A DNA stretch of 64,000 nucleotides from Flavobacterium sp. LHD-80 (GTDB taxonomy: Bacteria; Bacteroidota; Bacteroidia; Flavobacteriales; Flavobacteriaceae), in assembly GCF_030929605.1 (NCBI RefSeq), contig NZ_JAVFVS010000005.1, positions 372,001 through 436,000 of the forward strand, read 5' to 3'. Every line of letters begins with the position of its first letter. Positions within the stretch are counted from its first letter, which is position 1. The notes under the pieces are model-generated. The model worked only from the letters and a program-made list of their open reading frames with translations. It ran no database searches and was not told the origin of the DNA. Shown here in pieces: positions 6,921 to 14,421 of the stretch. Position numbers and translations under genes: made by a program.

Positions 6921-8201
6921 ATGAAAACAAAAACTACTCTTGCTTTTTTTATCGTTTTAAGCACTTTTTTTCTACAAGCTCAGCAACAAACTAAAGGCAT
7001 TATTGGAACCGCAAATTGGATGAACAATTGGACCAATTTTAAACCTGCTGCCAACGAATACAACGAAGCAACCAATATAATTGCCGGAACAATAGACAAA
7101 GATTTAAAATTATTAAAACGTAATACGTATCAATTAGTTGGTGTTGTTTACGTGACTAATAATGCTACTTTGACAATCGAACCCGGAACTGTAATTCGTG
7201 GCGATGACAAAACCTGTGGTACACTTGTAATTACAAACGGCGCTAAAATTATGGCCGAAGGTTTAGAAACTGATCCTATTATTTTTACTTCAAACAAAGA
7301 AAAAACAGAAAGAAAACCAGGCGACTGGGGCGGTATTGTTGTTTTAGGAAAAGCGCCAATAAACACTTTAGGCGGGCTTCATACTTTGCCATTTGATCTT
7401 GAACCACTGTTAAATCATTATGGAGGTCAGGATGCTGAAGATAATTCAGGGATTTTAAAATATGTTCGAATTGAATATGCTGGAAGAAAATTAAGCTCAT
7501 TGAAAGAGTTAAACGGACTTTCATTGGCTGGAGTGGGAAGAAAAACAGTTTTAAGCAATATTCAGATCAGTTTTTCAAATGATGATTCGTTTGAATGTTA
7601 TGGTGGAGATTTGAATATGAACAATTTAATTTCGTACCGAACTACAGATGATGATTTTGATTTTACGCAAGGCGCGCAAATCACCATCAGCAATAGTATT
7701 GCAATTCGTCATCCATTTTCATCAGACATTTCGGGATCAAGATGTTTTGAAGTCGATTCGTATGACAAAATTGGAAACACTGATATGTCTAAAAAAATGA
7801 CGAAAATAAATGCTTCAAACATTACTTTAGTCAATTTAGAAGAGAACAATCAGGGATTAGTTCGTGAGTCTGTTTATGTTAGAGAAGATACTTTCTTTAA
7901 TTTATCAAACAGTATTATTTCTGGTTTTACGCCTTTTGTTTTATTAGAAGGAAATATTGGAAATGGCGAAGCAAATTTATCAAAACTTACGTTCAAAAAC
8001 TTAATTGTAAACAATTGCAACGGCGGTATTACCAGTGAATCAGCATCAAGTAATTCGGTTATTGAAAACTTTTACAACAGCCAAAATTCAGGTATAGAAT
8101 ACACAAAAGTCAAAAACACAGATTTATTTACAACGCCAAACATTAAAGGAAATCCAGATTTTAGAGCAAACGTAAATAACACGTTAGCTATTGGAAACTA
8201 A
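6921..8201 (+). CDS. Secreted protein with parallel-beta-helix-like repeats, function unknown
   Basis: A 426-residue exported protein with a signal peptide of about 20 residues ending at LQAQ. Residues 50-150 hold the segment TLTIEPGTVIRGD, TLVITNGAKIMAEG and GDWGGIVVLGKAP, a pattern common in Bacteroidota surface proteins predicted to fold as right-handed beta helices. Later DDSFECYGG and TTDDDFDFTQG fit successive helix turns. No C-terminal type IX secretion domain is present; it stops at LAIGN, so it may stay in the periplasm or be released. It has its own promoter and is followed by the trp leader. No enzymatic role can be assigned. Confidence 0.75.
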   Translation: MKTKTTLAFFIVLSTFFLQAQQQTKGIIGTANWMNNWTNFKPAANEYNEATNIIAGTIDKDLKLLKRNTYQLVGVVYVTNNATLTIEPGTVIRGDDKTCGTLVITNGAKIMAEGLETDPIIFTSNKEKTERKPGDWGGIVVLGKAPINTLGGLHTLPFDLEPLLNHYGGQDAEDNSGILKYVRIEYAGRKLSSLKELNGLSLAGVGRKTVLSNIQISFSNDDSFECYGGDLNMNNLISYRTTDDDFDFTQGAQITISNSIAIRHPFSSDISGSRCFEVDSYDKIGNTDMSKKMTKINASNITLVNLEENNQGLVRESVYVREDTFFNLSNSIISGFTPFVLLEGNIGNGEANLSKLTFKNLIVNNCNGGITSESASSNSVIENFYNSQNSGIEYTKVKNTDLFTTPNIKGNPDFRANVNNTLAIGN

Positions 8202-8298
8202 GGGATTAATAAGTTATTGCATTTTAAAATTTAACAAATTTTCTAATTTCGAAAAGTTTTTTTTGAAATTTTATGACTTCTAATTCAAATTACCTTTA

Positions 8299-8306
8299 TA
8301 TCTTTG
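8299..8306 (+). promoter_or_regulatory. trp operon -7 box
   Basis: TATCTTTG is a full TAnnTTTG match 19 bp before the leader peptide ATG. No clear -33 TTTG is seen at the usual spacing. Confidence 0.65.
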
Positions 8307-8324
8307 TGATATCAAAATAAGGAA

Positions 8325-8381
8325 ATGAAAACATTAATGAACAATACTTGGTGGTGGAAGAATTTACGTCAAACGTCGTGA
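8325..8381 (+). CDS. trpL: Trp leader peptide with three consecutive Trp codons
   Basis: An 18-residue open frame, MKTLMNNTWWWKNLRQTS, with Trp codons at 8349-8357 and a TGA stop at 8379-8381. It lies 19 bp after the trp -7 box and 40 bp before an intrinsic terminator. The stop codon is inside the 5' strand of the antiterminator. When charged tRNA-Trp is short, a ribosome stalled on the Trp codons would leave that strand free and let transcription continue. When Trp is plentiful the ribosome at the stop codon covers it and termination follows. It was read directly from the DNA; translation is not proven. Confidence 0.9.
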   Translation: MKTLMNNTWWWKNLRQTS

Positions 8382-8438
8382 ACTAAGCTTCCTATGGTAT
8401 TTTCAAAACTATAAATATAAAAGGCTTGTCATCACGAC
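8375..8438 (+). promoter_or_regulatory. trp antiterminator stem
   Basis: GTCGTGA (8375-8381) pairs with TCACGAC (8432-8438), and AAGCTT (8385-8390) pairs with AGGCTT (8422-8427, one G-U). The two helices are separated by a small internal loop. The 3' strand uses the terminator's 5' arm, loop and part of its 3' arm, so the two structures exclude each other. Confidence 0.75.
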
Positions 8439-8453
8439 AAGCCTTTTTTTTTT
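8421..8453 (+). terminator. trp attenuator terminator
   Basis: AAGGCTTGTC (8421-8430) and GACAAGCCTT (8436-8445) form a perfect 10-bp stem with a 5-nt loop ATCAC, followed by a run of T to 8453. It is 39 bp after the leader stop codon and 49 bp before trpE. Confidence 0.9.
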
Positions 8454-8502
8454 GGTCCAAATTTTTACAGAAAATATATTAAAAACTAAAAAACAACATA
8501 CT

Positions 8503-9903
8503 TTGAAACCTTTTATACTCAATACGCATTACAAACAAATTCTGGCAGATACGATTACGCCGGTAAGTATTTATTTCAAAATAAGAGATAAATTCCCAAA
8601 CAGCTTATTATTAGAAAGTAGTGATTATCACGGAAATGATAATAGTTTCTCTTACGTTTGCTGTAATCCAATCGCAACGATTAAAATCGAAAACGAAACG
8701 ATTTTAAAAACGTTTCCAGGTGGAAGTTCAGAACAAATTAAAATTGATGCTTCGACTAATATTCCAGAAGTAATTCAGGAATTTTCGCGCCAATTTCAGT
8801 CGGAGAAAAATGATTTCAAATTTATCAATAACGGTTTATTCGGATACATTTCTTACGATGCAGTTCGCTATTTTGAAAAAGTTTCGATTGCTAAAAAAGA
8901 TAATGCAACTTCAATCCCGGATGTGTTTTACGCGGTTTATCAAAACATTATTGCTATTAACCACTTTAAAAATGAAGCGTATATTTTCTGCCATAGCGTT
9001 GATGGAAAAAACAACATTTCGGAAATTGAACAATTATTGCAATCAAGAAATATTGCTTCGTATAAATTCACTAAAGAAGGCGAAGGTTTCTCTAATTTAA
9101 CTGATGAAGAATTCAAACATAATGTGGCTTTAGCCAAAAAACACTGCTTCCGCGGAGATGTTTTTCAGTTAGTTCTTTCTCGTCGATTTACACAAGGATT
9201 TAAAGGTGACGAGTTCAATGTTTACAGAGCTTTACGAAGCATTAATCCATCTCCTTATTTATTCTTTTTTGATTATGGAGATTTCAAAATATTTGGGTCT
9301 TCGCCCGAAGCACAAATTATCGTAAAAAACAGAAAAGCAGAAATTCATCCAATCGCTGGAACTTTCAAAAGAACCGGAAATGATGAACGTGATGCGCTTT
9401 TAGCCAAAGAACTTTCGGAAGACAAAAAAGAAAACAGCGAACACGTAATGCTTGTCGATTTGGCAAGAAACGATTTAAGCCGAAATGGTCACGACGTTAA
9501 TGTAGAAAAATACAGAGAAGTTCAGTTTTTCTCACACGTGATTCACTTGGTTTCTAAAGTTACAGGTCATTTACACGATAAAGCTACGACGATGCAAGTT
9601 GTTGCCGATACTTTTCCAGCCGGAACTTTAAGCGGCGCTCCAAAACACAGAGCAATGCAATTGATTGAAGATTATGAAAAAACAAATCGCAATTTTTACG
9701 GAGGCGCAATTGGTTTCATGGATTTTGAAGGAAACTTTAATCACGCTATTATGATTCGAACTTTCCTTAGTAAAAATCACCAATTACATTCTCAAGCCGG
9801 TGCCGGAATTGTAGCAAGTTCTGACGAAGAAAGCGAAATGCAGGAAGTATACAACAAATTAAGAGCCTTGAATACAGCGCTGGAAATGGCGGAGAAAATT
9901 TAG
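8503..9903 (+). CDS. trpE: Anthranilate synthase component I
   Basis: Converts chorismate and ammonia (from TrpG) to anthranilate, the first step of tryptophan synthesis. 466 residues from a TTG start at 8503 (MKPFILNTHYK); no ATG is available, and the longer frame begins with a TTG inside the terminator T run. The N-terminal LLLESSD carries the LLES-type element that binds feedback Trp. The C-terminal chorismate-binding domain has HPIAGTFKRTG, VMLVDLARNDLSR and GTLSGAPKHRAMQLI. Two layers of control are therefore visible: attenuation in the leader and predicted allosteric inhibition. A palindromic element follows the stop codon. Confidence 0.96.
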   Translation: MKPFILNTHYKQILADTITPVSIYFKIRDKFPNSLLLESSDYHGNDNSFSYVCCNPIATIKIENETILKTFPGGSSEQIKIDASTNIPEVIQEFSRQFQSEKNDFKFINNGLFGYISYDAVRYFEKVSIAKKDNATSIPDVFYAVYQNIIAINHFKNEAYIFCHSVDGKNNISEIEQLLQSRNIASYKFTKEGEGFSNLTDEEFKHNVALAKKHCFRGDVFQLVLSRRFTQGFKGDEFNVYRALRSINPSPYLFFFDYGDFKIFGSSPEAQIIVKNRKAEIHPIAGTFKRTGNDERDALLAKELSEDKKENSEHVMLVDLARNDLSRNGHDVNVEKYREVQFFSHVIHLVSKVTGHLHDKATTMQVVADTFPAGTLSGAPKHRAMQLIEDYEKTNRNFYGGAIGFMDFEGNFNHAIMIRTFLSKNHQLHSQAGAGIVASSDEESEMQEVYNKLRALNTALEMAEKI

Positions 9904-9918
9904 TTTCAAGTTTTCTTT

Positions 9919-9964
9919 GTTTCAGGTTTCAAGTTGTTGGACCCTGAAACTTGAAACCTGAAAC
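9919..9964. repeat. GTTTCAR-type palindrome, copy a
   Basis: GTTTCAGGTTTCAAGTT (9919-9935) and its exact inverse (9948-9964), centre GTTGGACC. Arms are made of 7-bp GTTTCAR units. It lies between trpE and the lipoprotein gene; related elements follow at 10467, 11107, 11679 and 12756. Confidence 0.85.
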
Positions 9965-9998
9965 CTGAAACAATTAACAAACAAAACCATAAACAATC

Positions 9999-10442
9999 AT
10001 GAAAAAAGCAGTATCAATTTTTATTTTAATCATTACGCTAACCTCTTGTAATTCTGAGAAAAAAGAGAATCCTATTAAAGGAACCTGGCGACTTATAGCA
10101 GCAGAAACAACAGAAAAAGATTCAACGTTTTCGACTTTCAATCCAAAAACAAAAATGATTAAGATTATAAATGATACGCATTTTGCTTTTTTCAATCATG
10201 ATTTACATAACGGCAAAGATTCTACAAATGCAGTTTTCTTTGGCGGAGGCGGAAAATATACTTTGAAAGATAGTGTTTACACAGAAAATTTAGAATATTT
10301 CAATAACCGTCAATGGGAAAATGGCAAATTTGAGTTTGTAGTAAAAGTTAAAAACGATACCCTAACTCAAAAAGGAGTAGAAAAAGTAGAGAAATTAGGA
10401 ATCGACCGCATTATTACTGAAAAATACGTTCGAGAAAAATAA
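9999..10442 (+). CDS. Small lipocalin-like lipoprotein inside trp operon
   Basis: A 147-residue predicted lipoprotein. The signal peptide ends in the lipobox LTSC at about residue 17. The mature part begins NPIKGTWRLIAAETTEKD, the GTW start of Bacteroidota lipocalin-like domains (compare GSWKMKD in the gene at 17693), and continues as alternating beta-strand segments. It is bounded on both sides by GTTTCAR palindromes, between trpE and trpG, where it has no obvious link to tryptophan synthesis. Function unknown; lipocalin-like fold is inference from the pattern. Confidence 0.75.
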   Translation: MKKAVSIFILIITLTSCNSEKKENPIKGTWRLIAAETTEKDSTFSTFNPKTKMIKIINDTHFAFFNHDLHNGKDSTNAVFFGGGGKYTLKDSVYTENLEYFNNRQWENGKFEFVVKVKNDTLTQKGVEKVEKLGIDRIITEKYVREK

Positions 10443-10466
10443 AAAATTTTGTTTCAGGTTTTCTTT

Positions 10467-10512
10467 GTTTCAGGTTTCAAGTTGTTGGAACCTAAAACTT
10501 GAAACCTGAAAC
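10467..10512. repeat. GTTTCAR-type palindrome, copy b
   Basis: Same 17-bp arms as copy a (10467-10483 and 10496-10512), centre GTTGGAACCTAA, placed just before trpG. The total length of 46 bp equals copy a. Confidence 0.85.
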
Positions 10513-10530
10513 TTGAAACAAAACAACACA

Positions 10531-11097
10531 ATGAAAAAAATATTAGTTATAGACAATTACGATAGTTTCACTTACAATTTAGTGCACTATTTAGAAGATT
10601 TGAACTGCGAAGTAACCGTTTATAGAAACGACGAATTCGAAATTGACGAAATCGCATCTTTCGAAAAAATCTTGCTTTCACCGGGTCCAGGAATTCCAGA
10701 TGAAGCTGGTTTATTAAAAGCGGTAATCGAAAAATATGCGCCAACAAAAAGTATTCTTGGCGTTTGTTTAGGACAACAAGCTATAGGAGAAGTTTTTGGA
10801 GGAACGCTTTCAAATCTTGACAAAGTATATCACGGAGTTGCTACAAATGTAAAAACTGTAGTTTCAGATGAAATTTTGTTTGAAGGTTTAGGATCTGAAT
10901 TTGAAGTGGGAAGATACCATTCGTGGGTTGTTGACGCGAATTTACCAGAAGCTTTAGAAGCTACTTCTATTGATGAAAATGGACAAATCATGTCTTTAAG
11001 ACACAAAACTTTTGATGTAAGAGGCGTTCAATTTCACCCTGAAAGTGTTTTAACTCCTAACGGAAAAAGGATTTTAGAGAATTGGATAAAGTCTTAG
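10531..11097 (+). CDS. trpG: Anthranilate synthase component II (glutamine amidotransferase)
   Basis: The class I glutamine amidotransferase partner of TrpE, supplying ammonia. 188 residues from ATG 10531; an in-frame TTG 18 bp earlier lies in the repeat element and is not the likely start. Cys79 sits in GVCLGQQAIGE, the nucleophile elbow, and the His-Glu pair in VQFHPESVLT completes the triad. PGPGIPDEAG matches the glutamine-binding PGPG motif. Length is normal and there is no fusion to trpD. It is separated from trpE by a lipoprotein gene and two repeat elements. Confidence 0.96.
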   Translation: MKKILVIDNYDSFTYNLVHYLEDLNCEVTVYRNDEFEIDEIASFEKILLSPGPGIPDEAGLLKAVIEKYAPTKSILGVCLGQQAIGEVFGGTLSNLDKVYHGVATNVKTVVSDEILFEGLGSEFEVGRYHSWVVDANLPEALEATSIDENGQIMSLRHKTFDVRGVQFHPESVLTPNGKRILENWIKS

Positions 11098-11106
11098 TTA
11101 AATTTT

Positions 11107-11160
11107 GTTTCAAGTTTCAGGTTTCAAGTTTGTTGGAACATGAAACCTGAAACTTGAAAC
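11107..11160. repeat. GTTTCAR-type palindrome, copy c
   Basis: 20-bp perfect arms (11107-11126 and 11141-11160) built from GTTTCAR units around a GTTGGA centre, 10 bp after trpG. It is followed at 11179-11204 by an octamer array. Confidence 0.85.
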
Positions 11161-11178
11161 CTGAAACAAAACTAAAAA

Positions 11179-11204
11179 CCTTAGCATCTTAGAACCTTAG
11201 CAAC
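11179..11204. repeat. CTTAGNNN octamer array
   Basis: CCTTAGCATCTTAGAACC and onward is a run of 8-bp units CTTAGCAT, CTTAGAAC, CTTAGCAA just upstream of the GNAT gene. The same unit recurs in many intergenic regions of the window. Confidence 0.75.
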
Positions 11205-11213
11205 TTTAAAAAA

Positions 11214-11618
11214 ATGATTACACTTTCAGAAACTCGAGAAATCAATATTGAAGATATTTTAGTTTTATATAAAGCAAATGAATGGAGTTCGGCCAGCAAA
11301 CCAAATGAATTGTATAATGGCCTTTTAAATTCGGAAACTTTAATTACGGCTTGGGAAGGAAAAAAATTAGTCGGACTTGGGAATGCAATTTCTGATGGAT
11401 TTTTGACTGTTTATTATCCACATTTATTGGTTCTTCCGGAATATCAGGGAAAAGGAATTGGAAAATTAATTTTGGATAAAATGCAGGAGAAATACAGCCA
11501 CTTTCACATGCAAATGCTAACCGCCGACGGAAAATCGGTTGATTTTTATAAAAAGAACGGTTTTGAAAGAGCAGGAAAAACAGAACCAATGTGGATTTAT
11601 CAGGGAAATGAACATTAA
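11214..11618 (+). CDS. GNAT family N-acetyltransferase
   Basis: A 134-residue acetyltransferase of the GNAT superfamily, predicted cytoplasmic. The acetyl-CoA pyrophosphate loop is visible as LPEYQGKGIGKLILDKM, followed by ADGKSVDFYKKNGFERAGKTEPMW, the usual FYxxxGF tail. It lies between trpG and trpD in the same direction but has no known role in tryptophan synthesis. Repeat elements flank it on both sides, which suggests it was inserted into or trapped within the operon. Substrate unknown. Confidence 0.9.
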   Translation: MITLSETREINIEDILVLYKANEWSSASKPNELYNGLLNSETLITAWEGKKLVGLGNAISDGFLTVYYPHLLVLPEYQGKGIGKLILDKMQEKYSHFHMQMLTADGKSVDFYKKNGFERAGKTEPMWIYQGNEH

Positions 11619-11647
11619 AAAAAGTAATCAGTGGTTAGTTTTTTAGT

Positions 11648-11750
11648 ATTCAGTCGCAGTTTTCAGTCGCAGAATTAACATGAAACTTGAAACTTGAAAC
11701 CTCAAACAAAAAAACTTAGTATCTCAGAATCTTAGCAACTTAGAATCTTA
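11648..11750. repeat. Composite repeat: CAGTCGCAG units, GTTTCAR half, octamer array
   Basis: TTCAGTCGCAG units (from 11648) are followed by a half GTTTCAR element (11679-11705) and an octamer array (11713-11750). The CAGT-unit-then-octamer order also occurs at 22921-23034, so the blocks travel or accumulate together. Confidence 0.65.
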
Positions 11751-11756
11751 AAAAAA

Positions 11757-12749
11757 ATGAAAACTATATTAAACAAATTAATCAACCACGAAGTGCTTTC
11801 TAAAGAAGAGGCTAAAGATGTCTTGATTAATATTTCAAGCGGACAATACAATCCGAGTCAGATTTCGGCATTTTTGACCGTATATATGATGCGAAGCATA
11901 ACAATTGATGAACTTTCGGGTTTTCGTGAAGCTTTATTAGAATTGTGTATTCGCGTTGATTTAGCAGCGTATAATACAATCGATTTATGCGGAACTGGCG
12001 GTGACGGAAAAGACACTTTCAACATTTCGACTTTAGCTTCTTTTGTTTCAGCTGGAGCCGGAATTAAAGTAGCAAAACATGGAAATTACGGTGTTTCATC
12101 CATTTCAGGATCGAGCAACGTTATGGAAAAAATGGGAATTAAATTCAGCAACGATCCTTCATTTTTAGAAAAATGTATTGATCAAGCCGGAATTTGTGTT
12201 TTACACGCTCCCCTATTTCACCCAGCGATGAAAAATGTTGGACCAATCCGTAAAGAATTGGCTGTAAAAACATTCTTTAATATGTTGGGACCAATGGTAA
12301 ATCCGGCATTTCCACAGAATCAATTGGTTGGTGTTTTCAATTTAGAATTAGCGAGAATGTATGCTTATTTATATCAAAACACCGATACCAACTTTACAAT
12401 ACTTCATTCGCTTGATGGTTACGACGAAATTTCTTTAACTGGTCCAACAAAAATCATAACAAGTCATATGGAAGGCATGTTGAAACCCGAAGATTTTGGT
12501 GTTCGTCTATTATCACAAACAGAAATTGAAGGCGGAAAAACCATCGAGGAATCGGCTGAAATTTTCACGAGTATTATTTCAGGAAAAGGAAACGAAGCAC
12601 AGAATAATGTAGTTTGTGCCAATGCTGCAATGGCAATTGCAACGGTTACAAAATGTTCATCTTTAGAAGGATTCGAATTGGCAAAGGAAAGTTTATTGTC
12701 TGGAAAAGGATTGAAAGCATTACAGACATTACAGGAATTAAGCAAGTAA
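11757..12749 (+). CDS. trpD: Anthranilate phosphoribosyltransferase
   Basis: Transfers the phosphoribosyl group of PRPP to anthranilate, the second committed step. 330 residues, normal length. The PRPP loop DLCGTGGDGKDTFNIST and the anthranilate-site KHGNYGVSSISGSSNVMEKMG are intact, and MKNVGPIRKELAVKTFFNMLGPMVNP matches the family's second substrate segment. The ATG follows directly after an octamer repeat array. No fusion to TrpG, unlike enterobacteria. Confidence 0.97.
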   Translation: MKTILNKLINHEVLSKEEAKDVLINISSGQYNPSQISAFLTVYMMRSITIDELSGFREALLELCIRVDLAAYNTIDLCGTGGDGKDTFNISTLASFVSAGAGIKVAKHGNYGVSSISGSSNVMEKMGIKFSNDPSFLEKCIDQAGICVLHAPLFHPAMKNVGPIRKELAVKTFFNMLGPMVNPAFPQNQLVGVFNLELARMYAYLYQNTDTNFTILHSLDGYDEISLTGPTKIITSHMEGMLKPEDFGVRLLSQTEIEGGKTIEESAEIFTSIISGKGNEAQNNVVCANAAMAIATVTKCSSLEGFELAKESLLSGKGLKALQTLQELSK

Positions 12750-12755
12750 AAAATT

Positions 12756-12819
12756 GTTTCAAGTTTCAGGTTTCAAGTTTCAAGTTGTTGGAGCGAACCT
12801 GAAACTTGAAACCTGAAAC
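12756..12819. repeat. GTTTCAR-type palindrome, copy e
   Basis: Four GTTTCAR units (from 12756) are mirrored after a GTTGGAGCG centre, ending at 12819. It lies between trpD and trpC. Confidence 0.85.
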
Positions 12820-12829
12820 AAAATAAACA

Positions 12830-13612
12830 ATGAACATCTTAGATAAAATAATATTTGATAAACAACGAGAAGTAGTACTGAAGAAATCCATCATTCCGAT
12901 TTCGCAATTGGAGGCTTCAGTATTTTTTGGAAAACAAACCATTTCTCTTAGTCAGAAATTGAGAGAAAGCAATTCGGGAATTATTGCCGAACACAAACGT
13001 CGTTCTCCTTCAAAATCAATCATAAATAACAATTTTACAGTTGAAGAAGTGGTTAAAGGCTACGAAAATGCAGGCGCTTGCGGAATCTCGGTTTTAACCG
13101 ATTCCAAATATTTTGGAGGTTCTTTAGACGATTTACTTTTGGCAAGAGCTTCAGTAAATATTCCGCTTTTGCGAAAAGAATTTATTGTCGATGAATATCA
13201 AATTCTAGAAGCAAAAGCCCACGGAGCCGATTTAATTTTATTGATTGCAGCAGTTTTAACACGTGAAGAGATAAAATCTTTATCTGAATTTGCAAAGAAT
13301 TTAGGTCTAGAAGTTCTATTGGAAGTACACAATCAAGAAGAATTAGAAAAATCAATTATGCCGAGTTTAGATATGATTGGTGTAAACAACAGAAATTTAA
13401 AAACATTTGAAGTTAGCTTAGATTTCAGCAAAGAATTGGCATCACAAATTCCAGATGATTTTGTAAAAGTTTCAGAAAGCGGTATTTCATCAATCGAAGC
13501 CATTCGCGAACTAAAACCTTACGGTTACAAAGGTTTTTTAATTGGAGAAAACTTCATGAAAACCGACAATGCTGGTAATGCAGCAACAGAATTTATTAAA
13601 AGCTTACAATAA
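12830..13612 (+). CDS. trpC: Indole-3-glycerol phosphate synthase
   Basis: Closes the indole ring by decarboxylating CdRP to indole-3-glycerol phosphate. 260 residues in a single TIM barrel. Key motifs are AEHKRRSPSKS (catalytic Lys), LTDSKYFGGSLDDL, LRKEFIVDEYQ (general acid Lys), LLEVHNQEE, GVNNRNLKTFEV and KVSESGISS. It is not fused to TrpF. It lies after the GTTTCAR palindrome and before a composite degenerate repeat region. Confidence 0.97.
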   Translation: MNILDKIIFDKQREVVLKKSIIPISQLEASVFFGKQTISLSQKLRESNSGIIAEHKRRSPSKSIINNNFTVEEVVKGYENAGACGISVLTDSKYFGGSLDDLLLARASVNIPLLRKEFIVDEYQILEAKAHGADLILLIAAVLTREEIKSLSEFAKNLGLEVLLEVHNQEELEKSIMPSLDMIGVNNRNLKTFEVSLDFSKELASQIPDDFVKVSESGISSIEAIRELKPYGYKGFLIGENFMKTDNAGNAATEFIKSLQ

Positions 13613-13613
13613 A

Positions 13614-13765
13614 CACGAATTTCACGAATTAGCACGGATAAGAATTAGAAAAAACTTTGTGTCTTCGAGCCTTCGTGGCAAAAAAACAAACACAAAGCTT
13701 TGCGAACTTTGCGTTTTTAAACGCAATCAAAATAAAAAAAATCTTAGCGCACTTTGCGTTAAAAA
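13614..13765. repeat. Degenerate composite repeat upstream of trpF
   Basis: A patchwork of repeat halves: ACGAATTTCACGAATT (as at 23896 and 50263), then CTTTGTGTCTTCGAGCCTTCGTGGCAAAA (a half of the outer arm at 36489 and 36666), then two ACTTTGCGTT units. A reading frame runs through it into trpF, but this is coincidental. Confidence 0.6.
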
Positions 13766-13776
13766 ACCACAACGAA

Positions 13777-14409
13777 ATGAAACTCAAAATATGCGGCATG
13801 AAATATCCCGAAAACATTCTCGAAGTAGGCGCACTCCTACCCGATTATATGGGATTTATTTTCTGGGAAAAATCCGCTAGATATTTTAACGGAACAATTC
13901 CGGAATTGATCGGAACCATCAAAAAAGTAGGTGTTTTTGTAGATCAAACTCAGGAAGAAATTCTGGAAAAAGTAACAAAATATAATTTACAAGCCGTTCA
14001 ATTACACGGAAAAGAATCGGTTGATTTTTTATCAGAATTAAAAAATAAATTGCCAAAGAAAATCGAAATCATAAAAGTATTTTCAGCTGACGAAAATTTT
14101 GATTTTGAAGTTATAAAACCTTTTGAAGCAGTCTGCGATTATTTTCTATTTGACACAAAAGGCAAACTTCCAGGCGGAAACGGAACAACGTTCGATTGGA
14201 CGATATTAAAAAAATACAAATCTGATAAACCCTTCTTTTTAAGTGGCGGTATCGGAATAAATGAATTAAAAGCCATTGAAGAAATTTCAAAAAGCAATTT
14301 ACCTATTTATGCTGTCGATGTAAATAGTAAATTTGAAATCGAACCGGGGCTTAAAAACAAAAATCTATTAAGCAATTTCAAACGAAAATTTGATGTTGCC
14401 AACTTTTAA
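13777..14409 (+). CDS. trpF: Phosphoribosylanthranilate isomerase
   Basis: Isomerises PRA to CdRP. 210 residues from ATG 13777, giving the standard N-terminus MKLKICGMK with the catalytic Cys. The longer frame from 13657 would add 40 residues encoded by repeat DNA. Other motifs are VGVFVDQTQEEI, VQLHGKES, FDTKGKLPGGNGTTFDW (catalytic Asp and phosphate loop) and FLSGGIGINEL. It is followed by trpB after 12 bp. Confidence 0.96.
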   Translation: MKLKICGMKYPENILEVGALLPDYMGFIFWEKSARYFNGTIPELIGTIKKVGVFVDQTQEEILEKVTKYNLQAVQLHGKESVDFLSELKNKLPKKIEIIKVFSADENFDFEVIKPFEAVCDYFLFDTKGKLPGGNGTTFDWTILKKYKSDKPFFLSGGIGINELKAIEEISKSNLPIYAVDVNSKFEIEPGLKNKNLLSNFKRKFDVANF

Positions 14410-14421
14410 AATTGGAATAAA

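Larger units (their letters stand above)
8202..8502 (+). other. Trp operon leader region
   Basis: The 300-bp gap before trpE holds the trp promoter, the Trp-rich leader peptide, an antiterminator and a terminator, each listed separately. Confidence 0.8.

Noticed and set aside
11179..11204. Octamer arrays considered as a CRISPR array
   Set aside because: Units are 8 bp with no spacers of constant length, and no cas genes are present.
13657..13776. Forty-codon N-terminal extension of TrpF
   Set aside because: The extra codons are encoded by repeat fragments, and the normal TrpF start MKLKICGMK lies at 13777.
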